In this document: piece by piece, positions 50,113 to 61,839 of the stretch | How positions within the stretch are numbered: position 1 is the stretch's first letter | How the letters are laid out: each line of letters begins with the position of its first letter | DNA from: Epiperipatus broadwayi | Lineage: Eukaryota > Onychophora > Udeonychophora > Euonychophora > Peripatidae | DNA: 64,000 nucleotides | Reading direction: 5' to 3' | NCBI GenBank assembly: GCA_028023455.1 | Contig: JAQFVV010006623.1 | Span: 399,501-463,500, forward strand | The notes under the pieces: generated by a model | Seen by the model: only the letters and a program-made list of their open reading frames with translations | The model's database searches: none | Told to the model about the DNA's origin: nothing | Made by a program: the position numbers and the translations under genes

Positions 50113-50683
50113 AATACTAAAACTTTTTTGTGACGATTGTTCCTTTCATTACAAAAATAAGCTTTCTCAAATGAAAATCAATTAAACATAACACATATAC
50201 ACATAAAATCAAGACCCAATCCCATAATTCATTTCAAAAACATCTGACTTTAATATCAAAAAAAAGTATCAAAAGATTGCTGACTTCACATTCCAGAAGA
50301 TTCATTATCAGAGAATTTTAGTATAAATAAATGTATTATTTTGCTGTTATTTAATGTCATATACATATGCATAAAGATATCTACATACATCATATATATA
50401 TGTATACAAATCAGTATTAATAATAAATAATGATGTAATAATAAATAGTAATGTAAACTATAAATAGAAAAAAAGAAGAGAAAAACATCATTACTTTTAC
50501 CTATTTTTTATGATTATAATGACATAATATTTTTCCATTACTATCTAATAATTACAAAAGATGAGGTAAAAGAAAATAAAAGGTTGTACTTAAGAAAAAA
50601 TATTGTTCTTAAAAAAATGGAGAAATCAGGAAGTCTTTCATCTGAAAGGATATAAAATTTCTTTTGACTATTGCCTTTGACAG
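50113..50683. other. No gene seen
   Basis: AT-rich spacer. CATATATATATG-type palindromes lie near 50385-50402. Confidence 0.5.
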
Positions 50684-50890
50684 AAAAGTCTAATTGGTTA
50701 GGATAATACTTTACATTCAGTATTTATGAATATAAAGGCTCCTAATTCAATTCCCATGCTTGTGTTATCATTAGTCAGGTCTGAAACTATTGAAAAGTTA
50801 TATTATGTACTAACCATTGTGCTATAATTAATAGTACACTATATTTGTAAACTTTAAATAAAGTTTGAATTTTTTTAAAAGTCATACATC
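50684..50890 (+). repeat. tRNA-Glu-like SINE
   Basis: GTCTAATTGGTTAGGATAA closely matches the A-box half of tRNA-Glu, and CCTAATTCAATTCCC is a B-box relic 60 bases on. The body follows (CAGGTCTGAAACTATTG), then the tail GTGCTATAATTAATAG ... TTTAAATAAAGTTTGAATTT, which it shares with both arms of the inverted dimer at 38361-38776. A tRNA head plus conserved tail is the layout of a SINE mobilised by a partner LINE. Confidence 0.7.
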
Positions 50891-52302
50891 TAGTAATTAA
50901 TTTTAGATGATGGAAAAAGTATAAATTACTAGATGACACTATGTATAATAAGCTGTTATTATTTGTAATAATATATACGTTATACTGAGGAGAGCAATAA
51001 ACATTGCCAAAATAATTTTGTATTAAATATACAATATTAAATATTTATATAACCTTTTTCAGTTTTATTTTTATATATGCCAAATTAAAATATTAAATAT
51101 ATCTTTAAAGCTTAGTTTAATTTATTTTAGAGCTGGAAGCTTTTTATCTGGAACTAATCAAAAGATATCAGGTAGTGTATCAAATGGACTTCCACAGTAT
51201 TCATATTTTCTCATATTTGTCTAATAGTAGCATTTTTATATTTATATATATCTTTTATTCATATTTCACTATACATGCTAATGATTAAAAATATCCTAAA
51301 ATTTGAAGCCAATTTTAATTATCTAATTCAAGAACTATATTTTTTTTTTGTTTTAGTGCATGATGTCAGTTTTCACATTGAAGAAAATCAATGATCAGAA
51401 AATAGTTTGGAGGATCCATAGTTGGCTTTGGAAAGAAGTTATAAGAAAACATTAGTTGTAAAATGAAGATTAAATGCAAGCTAAAACATGTTATTTAGTT
51501 TGGTATTTACTTCAAAGTTGTCTGCAATTAATTTAAAACATGTAATTAAAACATAAATTGCAATCTGATGTAAGATTTCTGTAGGTAACAATAAAACTGA
51601 CTTAAGCATAAAATTTTGTTGTTTAAGCAATAATCTCAAGTTGTATTACATGAATATTGTAACCTTCTTTATTTATATGTTATTAGATACTAACTCAATT
51701 AGCTTAAGAACTTTTTTGGTACTCCAATTGATTATTTATGTTTAATAATAACTCTAGAATTGAGTAAAATGATAAAATATTTCAACTAAATCATATATAT
51801 AAATATATATATGTGTGTGTGTAATTTGTTACACATACACACAAACATATCCATATATATGTATATTGTGACGGATAGAACTTTGGTGACATGATGTTAT
51901 TTTAACTAAATATTTAACCAGATTTTGATATGATAGGAACAAGAAATAATTCTCTGGTAATCAAGCTACACATTGGCTAGTCATTTTATATTATTATCAT
52001 AAAGCTAAGATAACATCTGATAAATAATCATGGCAATAAACCAATCTTTCTGCACTTTCATGGAACACAATACTGATATATCATATTTAGAAGCATTAAA
52101 TTTGTAAATATGTATATAATGGGTTCTGTAAAATAGTCCAGTTTTTATTTCTTTTAAATACAATTTTAATCACTGTAAGAGAATGCCTAGATAGGCTGTC
52201 TTCATATTACTTGAAACCTTTCTAACATTATTTATAGTTCTCATTTAATACACAATTACTATTTCCTATACTTACACAAGCTTTTAATGCAGTATCAAAT
52301 TC
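50891..52302. other. No gene seen
   Basis: AT-rich spacer. A (TA)n/(GT)n stretch with an inverted partner (GTGTGTGTGT / ACACATACACACA) at 51795-51870 can form a hairpin. Confidence 0.55.
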
Positions 52303-52445
52303 TCCATACTGTAATGTCACCCAATGCAAGCCTTAGTAATCAATGGGTATATTGGATGAGAAAGCACTAGATAGGATTTTATACACAAACCTTCTTGCAT
52401 ACACTGGTTACTAAGACTTGCATTGGGTGACACTACTTTATTAAG
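52303..52445. mobile_element. Foldback element A3, internally deleted
   Basis: Outer arms TAATGTCACCCAATGCAAG and CTTGCATTGGGTGACACTAC are inverted. The centre keeps ATATTGGATGAG, GCACTAGATAGG and ATTTTATACACAAACCTTC from the A1/A2 sense arm. The part with the hammerhead-like core is missing, so this is a short derivative of the family. Confidence 0.78.
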
Positions 52446-53185
52446 AGTTACTACTCTCATGTTCTGGTTATCGGATATATTCATTAAAACATAACTCTTT
52501 AATTAATTTGCATCAAGCAAATATTTATTTATAAAGTATGTATCATTTATATAGAATGTATTTTAAAAAATAAAGATTAAATCTGATATAGAACATTAAA
52601 TTAGTAAAATTTTAGTATTATATAAGATAAAAATTAACCATACAACAAAACACCTTAAATAAATATGTTATTATGACTAACTAAAAATCTACATCTATAT
52701 TATTCTTCCCCATAAATTGCTAGGAAAATAGCAAGATAAATGTTATTCTGATTTTATAATGAAAATTAAAATGTAGTTATACAGATATTTATATAATAAT
52801 AAAATAAACATTACAAGTAAATGCATACATATAGTAAAATTCCCACATGTTTCTATTAAATTTCCCAATAAAATATTTAACAAAGATTTAATAGTTTAAC
52901 AAAATCTACTATTTATTTTAATCTAAAATGAAGCAATGGTTATGTGTGTATACTACACATCAATTTAAAGATTACATCAATTTGTATTTCACAGCGACAT
53001 TTAAAAATGTGATAAATATTAGATTTTAAAACAGAAAATAATTATGAATATAAAAAAATTAAAAGATATATTCAAAGAAGGCTTTTTAGAATATATAATT
53101 TTAAGTTGTACAGTTTTCTCATCTACCGTTTATACTTGCAGTCTGTGCACTTTCTAAGATTTTGTCAAAGCTCTCAAATATAATA
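52446..53185. other. No gene seen
   Basis: AT-rich spacer with nothing recognised. Confidence 0.5.
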
Positions 53186-53187
53186 TA

Positions 53188-54846
53188 CACCTTTACCCCA
53201 CTTAGCGATTGTCTACTTAGTGATATTTTGCAATAGTGATCATCATCAATTTGTACCCACTACTTTGATATACAATTGATTATTCGCTATAACGATCAGG
53301 AAAAATTAAAAAAAATAAATTTTGGAAGCCATCTTGAATGATGCATCACTTATGACATCAGAGATAACTATATTAAATTCATTTTACCCAAAAGCAAAAG
53401 TATATTATTGTAATATGTATACAGGTAATGACTTTGCTATAATTGTATACACATACAATATTTTATTCATAAAACCCTTAAAATATCTATAATTACTGAA
53501 TCTATAATACTGTATACATCATATATAATAAATAACACAGCAAATGTTCATCCACTTTTTCTTTTAAAATACGTATATATGTTCTACAATAATATCAACA
53601 AATTAAAAATCCTTCTCCTTTTTCTTTTCAAAAACATTATTTTCTTATCTCAATACTGAACATATACAGTATATATATTTATATAATACAAAAACTCCAA
53701 TGTTTAAACGTTGATTTGTAATTAAATAATGTAAAAGAAAGAGTAATAAAATACAGCAGTGGGAGAGAGATATCCTTGAAAATGACTGTATGAAGATAAA
53801 CATTTGAAATGGAGTTTTGTATTATATAAATACTGTATATACAGTATATATATATATATGTTCAGTATTGAGATAAGAAAATAAAGTTTTTGAAAAGAAA
53901 AAGGAGGATTTTTAATTTGTTGATAATACTGTATACAAATACTTCAATATATAAATACAGTACAAGTCAAATAAAATACCATTATCACAAACTTTCAGGA
54001 AAACACTAAATATAAATATTAAACTGTGTGTGTGTTTCTTAAATAGATATATTATTTTTAGAACACCTGGATAATTATGTAAAAATAGTTATTGATTTTG
54101 TAACTTCATTAATAAACAGGTTGTTTACACTCAAGATGTTTCAAATCAAAAGAAAAACAACATTTTAAAATGATGTTGAATTAGAAAAGTTTAAAAAAAA
54201 ACAGATTGCATTTAATTAATAATCTTTCTACTCGAATGGGAAGGGGGGCATTATTACATTACTAAAAATATACAGTAAGAAAAATAAACCTACCTGTATG
54301 TTTTAGAAAATTAGAAGTTAGATTTTTTACTTTGAAAATAAGTTGATTTTTTTTTCTATATGTTCAATTAAATAATTAATAATTAAACATTGTTTTTTAA
54401 TTTGAATAATTTCACATAAGTAATAAAATAAATGTATAGTAGTAATATATACTGTAATACAATTTTTTAAAAAAAGCACTTCAGTATAGATTTTTTTTTC
54501 ATTATGATGAAAAACTTCCGTGGAAGAATATAAAAACTTTTAAATTCAAATTTAGTTTCACTTTCTTTTTCTTTTTGCTGTTCTGTACTTTTTAAAGTGA
54601 AAATATGCATTTTTTTTTCTAGTGATATAAAACTTTTCTTTTTAGATACCGTATTTAGTCATCATTGTCATGAAAAAATCAAGAAAATCTTTGAGCTTGG
54701 AAATCAATGTGGATATTTTACGTCACTGGAACCGACCAATTTTTTTCCCATAGACCCTCATTATAATTACGTATTTTGTTTATGATATTCTTGCTTACCG
54801 ATGAGTTTTGGAGGACCAATTGCCATCGCTAAGCGGGGTAAAGGTG
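53188..54846. mobile_element. Non-autonomous pogo/Tigger-like transposon, second family
   Basis: The ends CACCTTTACCCCACTTAGCG and (complement) CACCTTTACCCCGCTTAGCG are 19/20 identical, extending to GAT and bounded by TA on both sides. The layout matches the 43.8 kb element (TA target, CACC start), but the sequence is a different family. The 1659-bp interior has no transposase frame; it contains a large palindrome (53593-53924). The high identity of the ends suggests modest age. Confidence 0.82.
53593..53924. repeat. Long palindrome inside the pogo-like element
   Basis: The arm at about 53593-53702 (TATCAACAAATTAAAAATCC ... CTCAATACTGAACATATAC ... ACAAAAACTCC) is repeated inverted at about 53812-53924 with few changes. 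About 110 bases separate the arms. It may be a separate foldback inserted into the transposon or a duplication within it. Confidence 0.8.
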
Positions 54847-56205
54847 TATATTTTTCAAGTCAGTTCTTTTGCCATATTTAAATCAGTTTTCTTTATTTCT
54901 AATTTCTTTAACACTTATTCTTGAGCTTTCCAACTTCTTCAGTATTCATTATCTTATTGCAGTAAATGCTATTTTTTTATTTGCAGTTAAAAAGTTTAGC
55001 TGAATATCCTTTCTTTACATGTATTATAAAACTTACATGGCTGGAAGCAAGATAGCAATCTTAAACAAAGTATTTTCCTCGCTTATTTTGATATACTTAT
55101 TCAATTTCTTGATGGATATCATAATTTTAAAAATAGAGACAAATTATAATATTTGTTATTCTACATGCTGTAACAGTTATCTAATTTAACAATTTTAACT
55201 TCAACCTGAAATTAGAATGAATTATTCTCTCTTTCGCAATTTTTATTTACAGATCTCAATATGCAGTTTTAATATAATGAATTATTTAAATAATATAGTG
55301 AAAGTCTAAACTGGAAAAATGACAAATACTGACTTCTAATACTTCTACTTATGTTAATTGTTTGGTATTGAATATTTCAACAAAATTCTTCTTTATTTGT
55401 TTTAGTAGTTAATCACAGATAAATTTATTGATCATTTTGTTTTAACTGAATTATAAATTTAGTTTATAATATTTTTAAATGTTTTGTTATTTATGTTCAC
55501 AAATTTAATTTATGAAGACTTTTAATCTACATTCAATTTTACTAAATTTTATTTAGATTATAAATATAGTTATGAAGATGTATTTATTGACTGTCCCCAT
55601 TTCTGTAGTTATAAAAATTAATTCATGAAAGTATCAAGCAAAATAGTTTCTCTCTCAGTTTCTTTTGCTTTTAATAAAAATAATATCCTCAATAAGGGAA
55701 AATGTTATTTACTTATTTTAGTTTTTCATAATTATTTTAAATCTATTTCAAAACAATTATTGAGAGACATAAGTCAAGAGAAACTATTCTTTTCTCATCC
55801 ATATATGTGCTACAAACTTTTGATTACACAGACATTTAAATTTGTGGTTTTAATGATATTCAAGTTTTAATAATACAAAATAATATTAAATCTTTTGTAA
55901 TAATTTAATATTTTTTTATATTTTGTGATATCAATAAATACATGTCTGTTGTATTAAAGCAACAGCATGGCTAATATTGTATTAATTAAATGTTATCATA
56001 GAGATATTTTCTTTTAATATATATCAAATGCTGAATTCAGGCTACTTGATGAGATAAACAGTTAGTAGATATAGTAGACTGACCAGGTATAAAAATTATT
56101 TGTAAACAATCAATAATCTTCTGCACTTGTAAATTGTGATGTTAGCTTATTTTAGTATTTCTAAGACAGTACATAATTTACTTATACTGAATGTTTCTTA
56201 TATAT
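54847..56205. other. No gene seen
   Basis: AT-rich spacer. The 81-residue frame at 55625-55870 is unassigned. Confidence 0.55.
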
Positions 56206-56214
56206 GTAAATAGA

Positions 56215-56425
56215 GAAATTTGAACTCAGGATTTTTCAATCTAGTTATTCTCCATTTTAACTCAAGCAATCAATATACATAACCATACAGATGCAAAAAA
56301 GCACAAAATATGTATATTGAGGATTGTGCATCTTTTTTGCATGATGTAGTTATGTATATCAGTTGCTTGAGATAGAGTGGAGGATGAATAGATTGAAGAA
56401 TCCTAAATTCAAATCCTTCTATTTA
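56215..56425. repeat. Head-to-head inverted dimer of the tRNA-headed repeat
   Basis: An antisense head (TTTGAACTCAGGATTTTTCA ... CTCCATTTTAACTCAAGC) and a sense head (GCTTGAGATAGAGTGGAGGA ... CCTAAATTCAAATCC) face outward around a short centre (AAAATATGTATATTGAGGA). It is the minimal form of the modules at 21.7-24.6 kb. As RNA it would be one continuous hairpin of about 200 bases. Confidence 0.8.
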
Positions 56426-56709
56426 TATATTTATTTAAGTACTGTTTTCAATATAGATAATTTTTTATCTGTGCCTTTTCTCTTACCCTCTTTCAACTAT
56501 TCTATCTCCAATTATTTTGGTTGGGATAGAGAACTTAGTCATCATTAGGTTTCCAATGTTTTCAGTTCACTCTCTGCATTAACTATAAAAATGGACTTTT
56601 ATGTTTTACATTTTCAATCATTAATTATACACTCAGCAATTCTGATTACAATGTCTGCATATGTAAGATATCTAAATTCATTGAAATTGAGAAAATAGAG
56701 ATATGATAT

Positions 56710-57136
56710 AAACAATGAGGATTGCCAATTCCTCAACAAGCATTGTGGTAAATGCTTAGCTAGAGAAAGCATTTAAAATATGTCTGTCTGGACCCTTCCC
56801 CAACACTCTGACCATGATTTTGTGCTCTGGCATTCTACAGAGAGGTGCTAGGTAGGTTCAGACACTAGATCAAAAATACTAACCCAAAGCCAGCATATAA
56901 CTAAAAGTTAACTATTGAGTGTCTGAACCTATGCTAGCACCTCTCTGAGGAGTTCCAGAGCATGAAGCCATAGTCAGAGGTTTGGGGAGGGGGTCCTGAT
57001 GGAGGTATTTTAAATGCTTTCTCTAGCTAAGCATTTATCACAAAGCTTGTTGAGGAATTGGCAATCCTCATTGTTTATAACTTACAAGGTTAAGAGAATA
57101 GGGTCATGTGATCTATGACTCTTATTTTGACTATTT
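56710..57136. mobile_element. Foldback element B with perfect 15-bp flanking duplication
   Basis: ATAGAGATATGATAT occurs at 56695-56709 and 57137-57151. Arms begin ATAAACAATGAGGATTGCCA and end with its inverse at about 57081. They share TTAGCTAGAGAAAGCATTT, GTGCTAG and GTTCAGACAC. The right end continues about 55 bases beyond the arm and contains TAAGAG and GGTCATGTGA, phrases also present in the right extension of A1, which hints at a shared 3' end. No coding capacity. Confidence 0.87.
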
Positions 57137-57151
57137 ATAGAGATATGATAT

Positions 57152-57589
57152 GTTTATCAAACTGGAATTTTTTAGTTATGATCTCAAATGAGGTAATATA
57201 ATCAATAACTAGTCACTATGCAACCAGATATGGCAGAAGAATTATATTTGGAAAATAATATATGTTTGTCAAATCTTTGTGAAGATTATTTCATTTCCAA
57301 AAATTTAAATGACCTAATGAAAATGATCTAAAATATGACCAGCTATCAAAATCTGGTTAAATTATAATACCTTGAAATTTGCTCTTAATAAAAGTAAAAA
57401 TAATTATCAATAATTATAAAAATAGAAAAGCAGGAGATAATGATTATAATGAAAGCAGAATTTCAATTCTTTCTAAATATTGTAATATGGAATGAGTTTT
57501 TCTTGTTATGAATATAGGACAGCACTTATAGCTAAGTGCTTTCAAGAATTAAGATTGATATCTGTTTCTCTCGAAGAGAAATGAAATTA
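57152..57589. other. No gene seen
   Basis: AT-rich spacer. Confidence 0.5.
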
Positions 57590-57950
57590 AACTGAACTGA
57601 AAGATGTATTCATAGATTCAAGGTGAGAACTAATTTGCTTTTTTCTAGTGTTGTAATTCTTAAATGTAACATTGTGAATCTAATAGTATTAAAAATTGTT
57701 TTCATAATGGAACTGATAAAATAGTCTCATTTTATTAGTGTTTATGCTTATACATTATATTCAGAAAATTTGGAGACAAAACTTTTATTCATATTGAAAA
57801 GTGCTTTTGCATTGATATCAATAAGGAACTTTTTTATTTTAATGTGTATATTGGTAAGAATAAAAAAATACTGCCATCAATTATTGGAAAGGTGATGTGG
57901 TATCTATAAGCTTGAATTACTCTGATATTGTTAGGATTTTATATAATGCA
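57590..57950 (+). pseudogene. LINE endonuclease fragment
   Basis: HFISVYAYTLYSENLETK (about 57729-57782) and, in a shifted frame, FNVYIGKNKKI-LPSIIGK (about 57838-57893) correspond to the YAP and GDFNARVGKD...GVIGKHG segments of the craniofacial-type LINE, the same region as 26330 onward. The Asp of GDFN is not readable here. It is a heavily decayed, isolated fragment. Confidence 0.68.
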
Positions 57951-58434
57951 TAGCTATTTGAACACATAGTTTAGATAGAAAAATTACTAAGATATTTATA
58001 TTCAAAACATTAAACTCAAAATATAAAATAAATCAGTAATATAGGAACATATAGCACATGTGTAAAAATGAGTTTTCTTGTATAATATTATATATATTAT
58101 TATTACATATATTTAAACTAATAATATTCAGTGTCACAGATAAATAAAAATAAACTCTCTTTTCACTGTGTTATATAAACTGAACTTGTGACAGATAATT
58201 TGCCAATTTAAAAATCAGAATCACAACAGGTTTGAGTTCTAATGTAGGCAAGGTCAATAAAAATTATTTTATTTAAAGAATAAATTCTAACATTAGGTGG
58301 ACTATCCAAACTTTTAAAACATTTATTGATAAGGGGGTGCATATTAATTCTAAAAGTGCATGTGTGAAGACTAGTTTCCTTCCACAATATTATATATATA
58401 TGTTGAAATGAAGATTTTCATGAGTTGCATATAT
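57951..58434. other. No gene seen
   Basis: AT-rich spacer. Confidence 0.5.
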
Positions 58435-58691
58435 AAAAGACATATTTTGCAGGTTCATCCATGTTAAAAAATTTTAAATATCGATATTCCGACATTTCGA
58501 CTTGGTCACACAAGTCATCCACTGGGTGATAAAAGGTAGAAAAATGGTTGAAGAGGCGCTACAGTCACTGATTTGAATAAATGTTAAAGTTCCACCAATA
58601 GCAAAAATGTTAAATTTAAGAATGTTTTTTAAAAAAATCTATCAATATTTAAAAAAATTTAACACAGAAGAACCCGCAAAATATGTCTTTT
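58435..58691 (-). mobile_element. PLE 3' region with inverted ends
   Basis: Minus-strand sequence matches the 3' region of the PLE at about 6330-6525: TTTGCTATTGGTGGAACTTT, TTTTATCACCCAGTGGATGA, CAAGTCGAAATGTCGG, ATGGATGAACC-GCAAAATATG. The copy is bounded by AAAAGACATATTTTGC (58435-58450) and GCAAAATATGTCTTTT (58676-58691), exact reverse complements extending to 21 of 22 bases. PLEs are known for inverted or tandem terminal repeats (pLTRs), so this may be a solo terminal copy. It contains no coding sequence. Confidence 0.8.
58491..58521 (-). other. Hairpin plus GAAA core in the PLE copy (possible hammerhead relic)
   Basis: Minus-strand TGGATGACTTG, GTGTGACC-type loop, CAAGTC, GAAATGTC. The 6-bp stem GACTTG/CAAGTC directly precedes GAAA, as in a hammerhead, and GTC resembles a cleavage triplet close by. 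The CUGAUGA box is TGGATGA. The related site at 6435-6465 keeps the stem but lacks the G of GAAA. Confidence 0.35.
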
Positions 58692-59334
58692 ATATATATA
58701 TAATTGCTATGTTATTAATTATTATTATATTTCAAACATAGTGACAGAAAATTTGATATTTTTAAAAATTTTCTAATTTGAGTTTTTAAGCTGGTTATAT
58801 TACTGAGGCATAGAATTCTTTTAAGAAATGTGCAATATATATGAATAAGTTTTTTTGGATTTATGGCCATTGTTGTTGGTACTCTGACAATGATCATATT
58901 ATTACTGTTTTGATTAGGAAAAAACATGGGGCACCTTCTGCTTGGTCAATGACAAAGTGATTAACAATCTTTATAAGCAACACATGGATTTATATGCAAA
59001 AATTCAGTGACTGGCACAAAAGATATAAGAATAGTTATTGGATCGAAATTAAAACAAAGGATCATGTTCACTTTAGATGTCTTTAATTTCTTGAGTAATA
59101 TACTGATTTGAAATATAATACCATTAGCCAATTGAATCAATATATGTTTTTTTTTTTCGATGATCATGATTTGATGCTTAGAAAATTGTATGACATTCAA
59201 GTACACAAAAAATAATTCCATTTAGTCTGATTGGTTGATTTTTCCTTTTTTCTTTAGTCAACTAGAATCAATTCAGGATTTTGATATAGTTAAGATTTAA
59301 AATCTAAAAAGATTATTTATAGCTAAGCTTAGGA
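58692..59334. other. No gene seen
   Basis: AT-rich spacer. Minus frames 58715-58927 and 58961-59221 are unassigned. Confidence 0.5.
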
Positions 59335-59412
59335 AATGTATTTATTTCTCCCAGTATTTTTTTAATAATTATTAAAAAAATACTGGAAGAAATAAATACA
59401 TTTTCTAAGCTT
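59335..59412. repeat. 78-bp near-perfect hairpin
   Basis: Arms AAGCTTAGGAAATGTATTTA and its inverse TAAATACATTTTCTAAGCTT, then TTTCTCCCAGTATTTTTTTA against AAAAAAATACTGGAAGAAA, around a tiny AATT-centred loop. There are about three mismatches in some 38 pairs. It could be a short MITE, the core of a foldback, or a hairpin precursor; the loop is unusually small for a microRNA precursor. Confidence 0.85.
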
Positions 59413-61214
59413 TTTAGTTTTTAAAATATATATGCATACTTTTTTCTTCTGATAAAGATTTTTAATTTTTGCATCTTGTAAATGCTACTTTAAAGTGTTT
59501 GTTTTGATAAATAAATTTATTGATTTATCATCTTTACTATAATATAATTTGAATTTATTATGAATACAATAGTATAATCAATTTGTCACAGTTAGTGATA
59601 ATTTCCTGTTATATCTGTTGTTGTTTTTTTTTTTAATATATTATACAAATGAATGCGCAATTTGTTTATATAATTTTACATGAAAATAATGTTCCAGCTA
59701 TGAAATAATTTATTCCATTAACAAAATAAAATCTATTAATAACATGTTAATTTAAATTTTAAAAAAGTCTTCAATCATTCTCATTTAGTTTTATAATTTT
59801 ATATTTATTCTGGCACTAAAAAAACTATTGTCGATTGTATCTATTTTATTTGATATATCAAACACAAATTTAACAAGATAAATTGTTAATCCACTTTTAA
59901 ATTTCTCTTTTATATTAATCATATCTAAATCCTTAACTAGAAGTAAGAATTGCCTGCTGATAACATCTCAGCTGTTTGTTTCTCATATATTTGCATATAT
60001 AAATATATTACATCTGCATTTTAAATTATTCAGATTTTTGTTTCTTTTTTTAAAAAAAAAAATGAAAAATATAAAAATAATGTTGAAGTTTTTATTTACT
60101 TTTAATTTAATTAGTTAATAGTATGATATTTAATTTTATGCTTTTATTTATGTTTATAATTAGCTTATATAATTAAATAGTATTTAAACCTATTATTTTA
60201 TGTCTGCATATTTAGCTATTTTTAAACAGAAGGTGAAACGAGAAAAAGAAAATCACTTAAAACTCTCAACATCTAGCAGTTGGCGAGATTGCTTTTTTTT
60301 TTTTTTTTTTATGGTTAATCTGATAGACTTTACTTTGCTGAATAATATCTAGAGGTTGTTTTTATACATATCCGTTTTAATAGTTGAAGTGGAAAATAAT
60401 AATAATCTACTATCGATGGTGTTCATAAATGTTTCTTTTTTAAATCTAATCGCAGTATGTAAAATTACATAACATTTCATTCAGTTAATAAAACTGGGTT
60501 TTTAGTGCAATTGTGATTTATCAATGTTACACGACTTCATAAAAAATAGCCCATAACATAGATTATTTTATTATTGATAGGGATCACTGTTTGCCACTGC
60601 TTGACATTTTCTTAATATAATTTTTAGAACATTTTAAATTTAGATGTACATCATAAACTTTTAATAAGCACTTTACATCCATTTATTTTTATTTCATTTT
60701 TTTTTTTGTTACAAACATGATCAATTTTGTCTTTCCTTTAAAATTTAATCAGATTATTATTAATTATAATAATATCACCAATAAATTAAAGCATAAAACC
60801 TTATAACCTCTACTATTTCACTATATTATAAATATTATTTATCATTCTTTCTAAGTAAATATTAAAACAGATGGTAGGTCATATATCTAGCGTGTATCTT
60901 TTCTATAAATAGATTTTTAAATCTTAATCCTGTATAATTTAGCTCGATATAGTTAAGTAGTGAACTCAAAAACTAAAGGTTTCTAGTTAGATTCTCAACA
61001 AATTAAAATAAAAAATCGTCTTCAGTAAAGTGTATGTTAACCACAAAATTATATATATTTAAATCTTATACACAACTGAATAAATGCTCTTTTCTTTATA
61101 TATATATATTTTTTTACAATGCAATAATTTATTTGTGAATATACAAAAAAACTTACAATTTTGATTGATCAGCAGGCTTCTTCAGACGTACAGTATGTAA
61201 ATATATAAAAATAT
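59413..61214. other. No gene seen
   Basis: AT-rich spacer with T-runs at 60292-60310 and 60698-60708. Nothing recognised. Confidence 0.55.
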
Positions 61215-61217
61215 ATA

Positions 61218-61340
61218 TGTATTGATTGTTTGAGATAGAGTAGATAGCTAAAGGGAGCTTGAAAGTATGTTTCAAGTCCCCTATAATTATATCTAAACTC
61301 CAAGTATATAAATTATACTTGTATTCAAATACTAAACATA
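61218..61340 (+). repeat. Solo tRNA-like head of the 21.7-24.6 kb family
   Basis: GAGATAGAGTAGATAGCTAA (A box within) and GTTTCAAGTCCCC (good B box, GGTTCAAGTCCC-like), then the family phrase ATCTAAACTCCAAGTATATA ... CTTGTATTCAAATA. The A box/GGGAGCTTGAAAG spacing resembles a tRNA-Lys-like ancestor that has lost its anticodon arm. No body follows. Confidence 0.65.
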
Positions 61341-61439
61341 TATTATCTAAATATAAATAACTAACGTAATACATTTTATAACTTGATCTCTGTCCATATA
61401 TTAAACCTTATATATAATATAAATAAAATTTCCAGTTAA

Positions 61440-61830
61440 TTAAAACAAAATTGTAATTATAATAAAAATAATAAATTTAAGGTAATAAACTATTATAAAC
61501 AGTCTCTAAATGTGAAGAAGTACTTTCGGTTAATTAAAAGGCATTCATGGGATTGGAATTGATGACGACAGTTTCTCAGCTTTGTTTTTTTTTTTCTGTA
61601 TGTCATAGCATCGTCTGCAACCAACTACTTGCTTGCAAGGCAGATGCGATAACCTCTCAGTTAACAACGCTTGACAGCTTTGTTTTTGTTTTGTTTTTTT
61701 AATTTAATGGCAGTTGAGGCAGGTTTAAGAAATTAATCGAAAGTACTTCTGCAGATTTAAAGACTATTTATAATAGTTTATTACTGTTAAATTTATTATT
61801 TTTATTAAACCTTATATATATGTATAATGT
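61440..61830. mobile_element. Foldback element of the 7.9 kb family, carrying a nested insertion
   Basis: Outer arms about 61455-61535 and 61733-61810 are inverted (AAGTACTTTCGGTTAATT against AATTAATCGAAAGTACTT; GGTAATAAACTATTATAAAC against its inverse). The centre keeps CAGTTGAGGCAGGTTTAAG, the same core as the element at 7901-8063. The arms are more diverged than there. A retroposed tRNA fragment (61590-61674) lies in the centre. Confidence 0.8.
61590..61674 (-). repeat. Retroposed tRNA-Ala(TGC)-like fragment with 13-bp target duplication
   Basis: On the minus strand, TTAACTGAGAGGTTATCGC is an A-box half. CTGC-CTTGCAA-GCAAG is an anticodon arm with anticodon TGC. GGTTGCAGACGATGC is a B-box relic, and the insert ends in a poly(A) stretch. 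CAGCTTTGTTTTT at 61577-61589 and 61675-61687 is an exact 13-bp direct repeat. tRNA head, poly(A) and target duplication together indicate retroposition. It is too degenerate in the acceptor region to be a working tRNA gene. Confidence 0.75.
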
Positions 61831-61839
61831 TGATACAAT

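Noticed and set aside
61609-61674. Functional tRNA-Ala gene
   Set aside because: Poly(A), a target duplication and degenerate stems indicate a retroposed copy.
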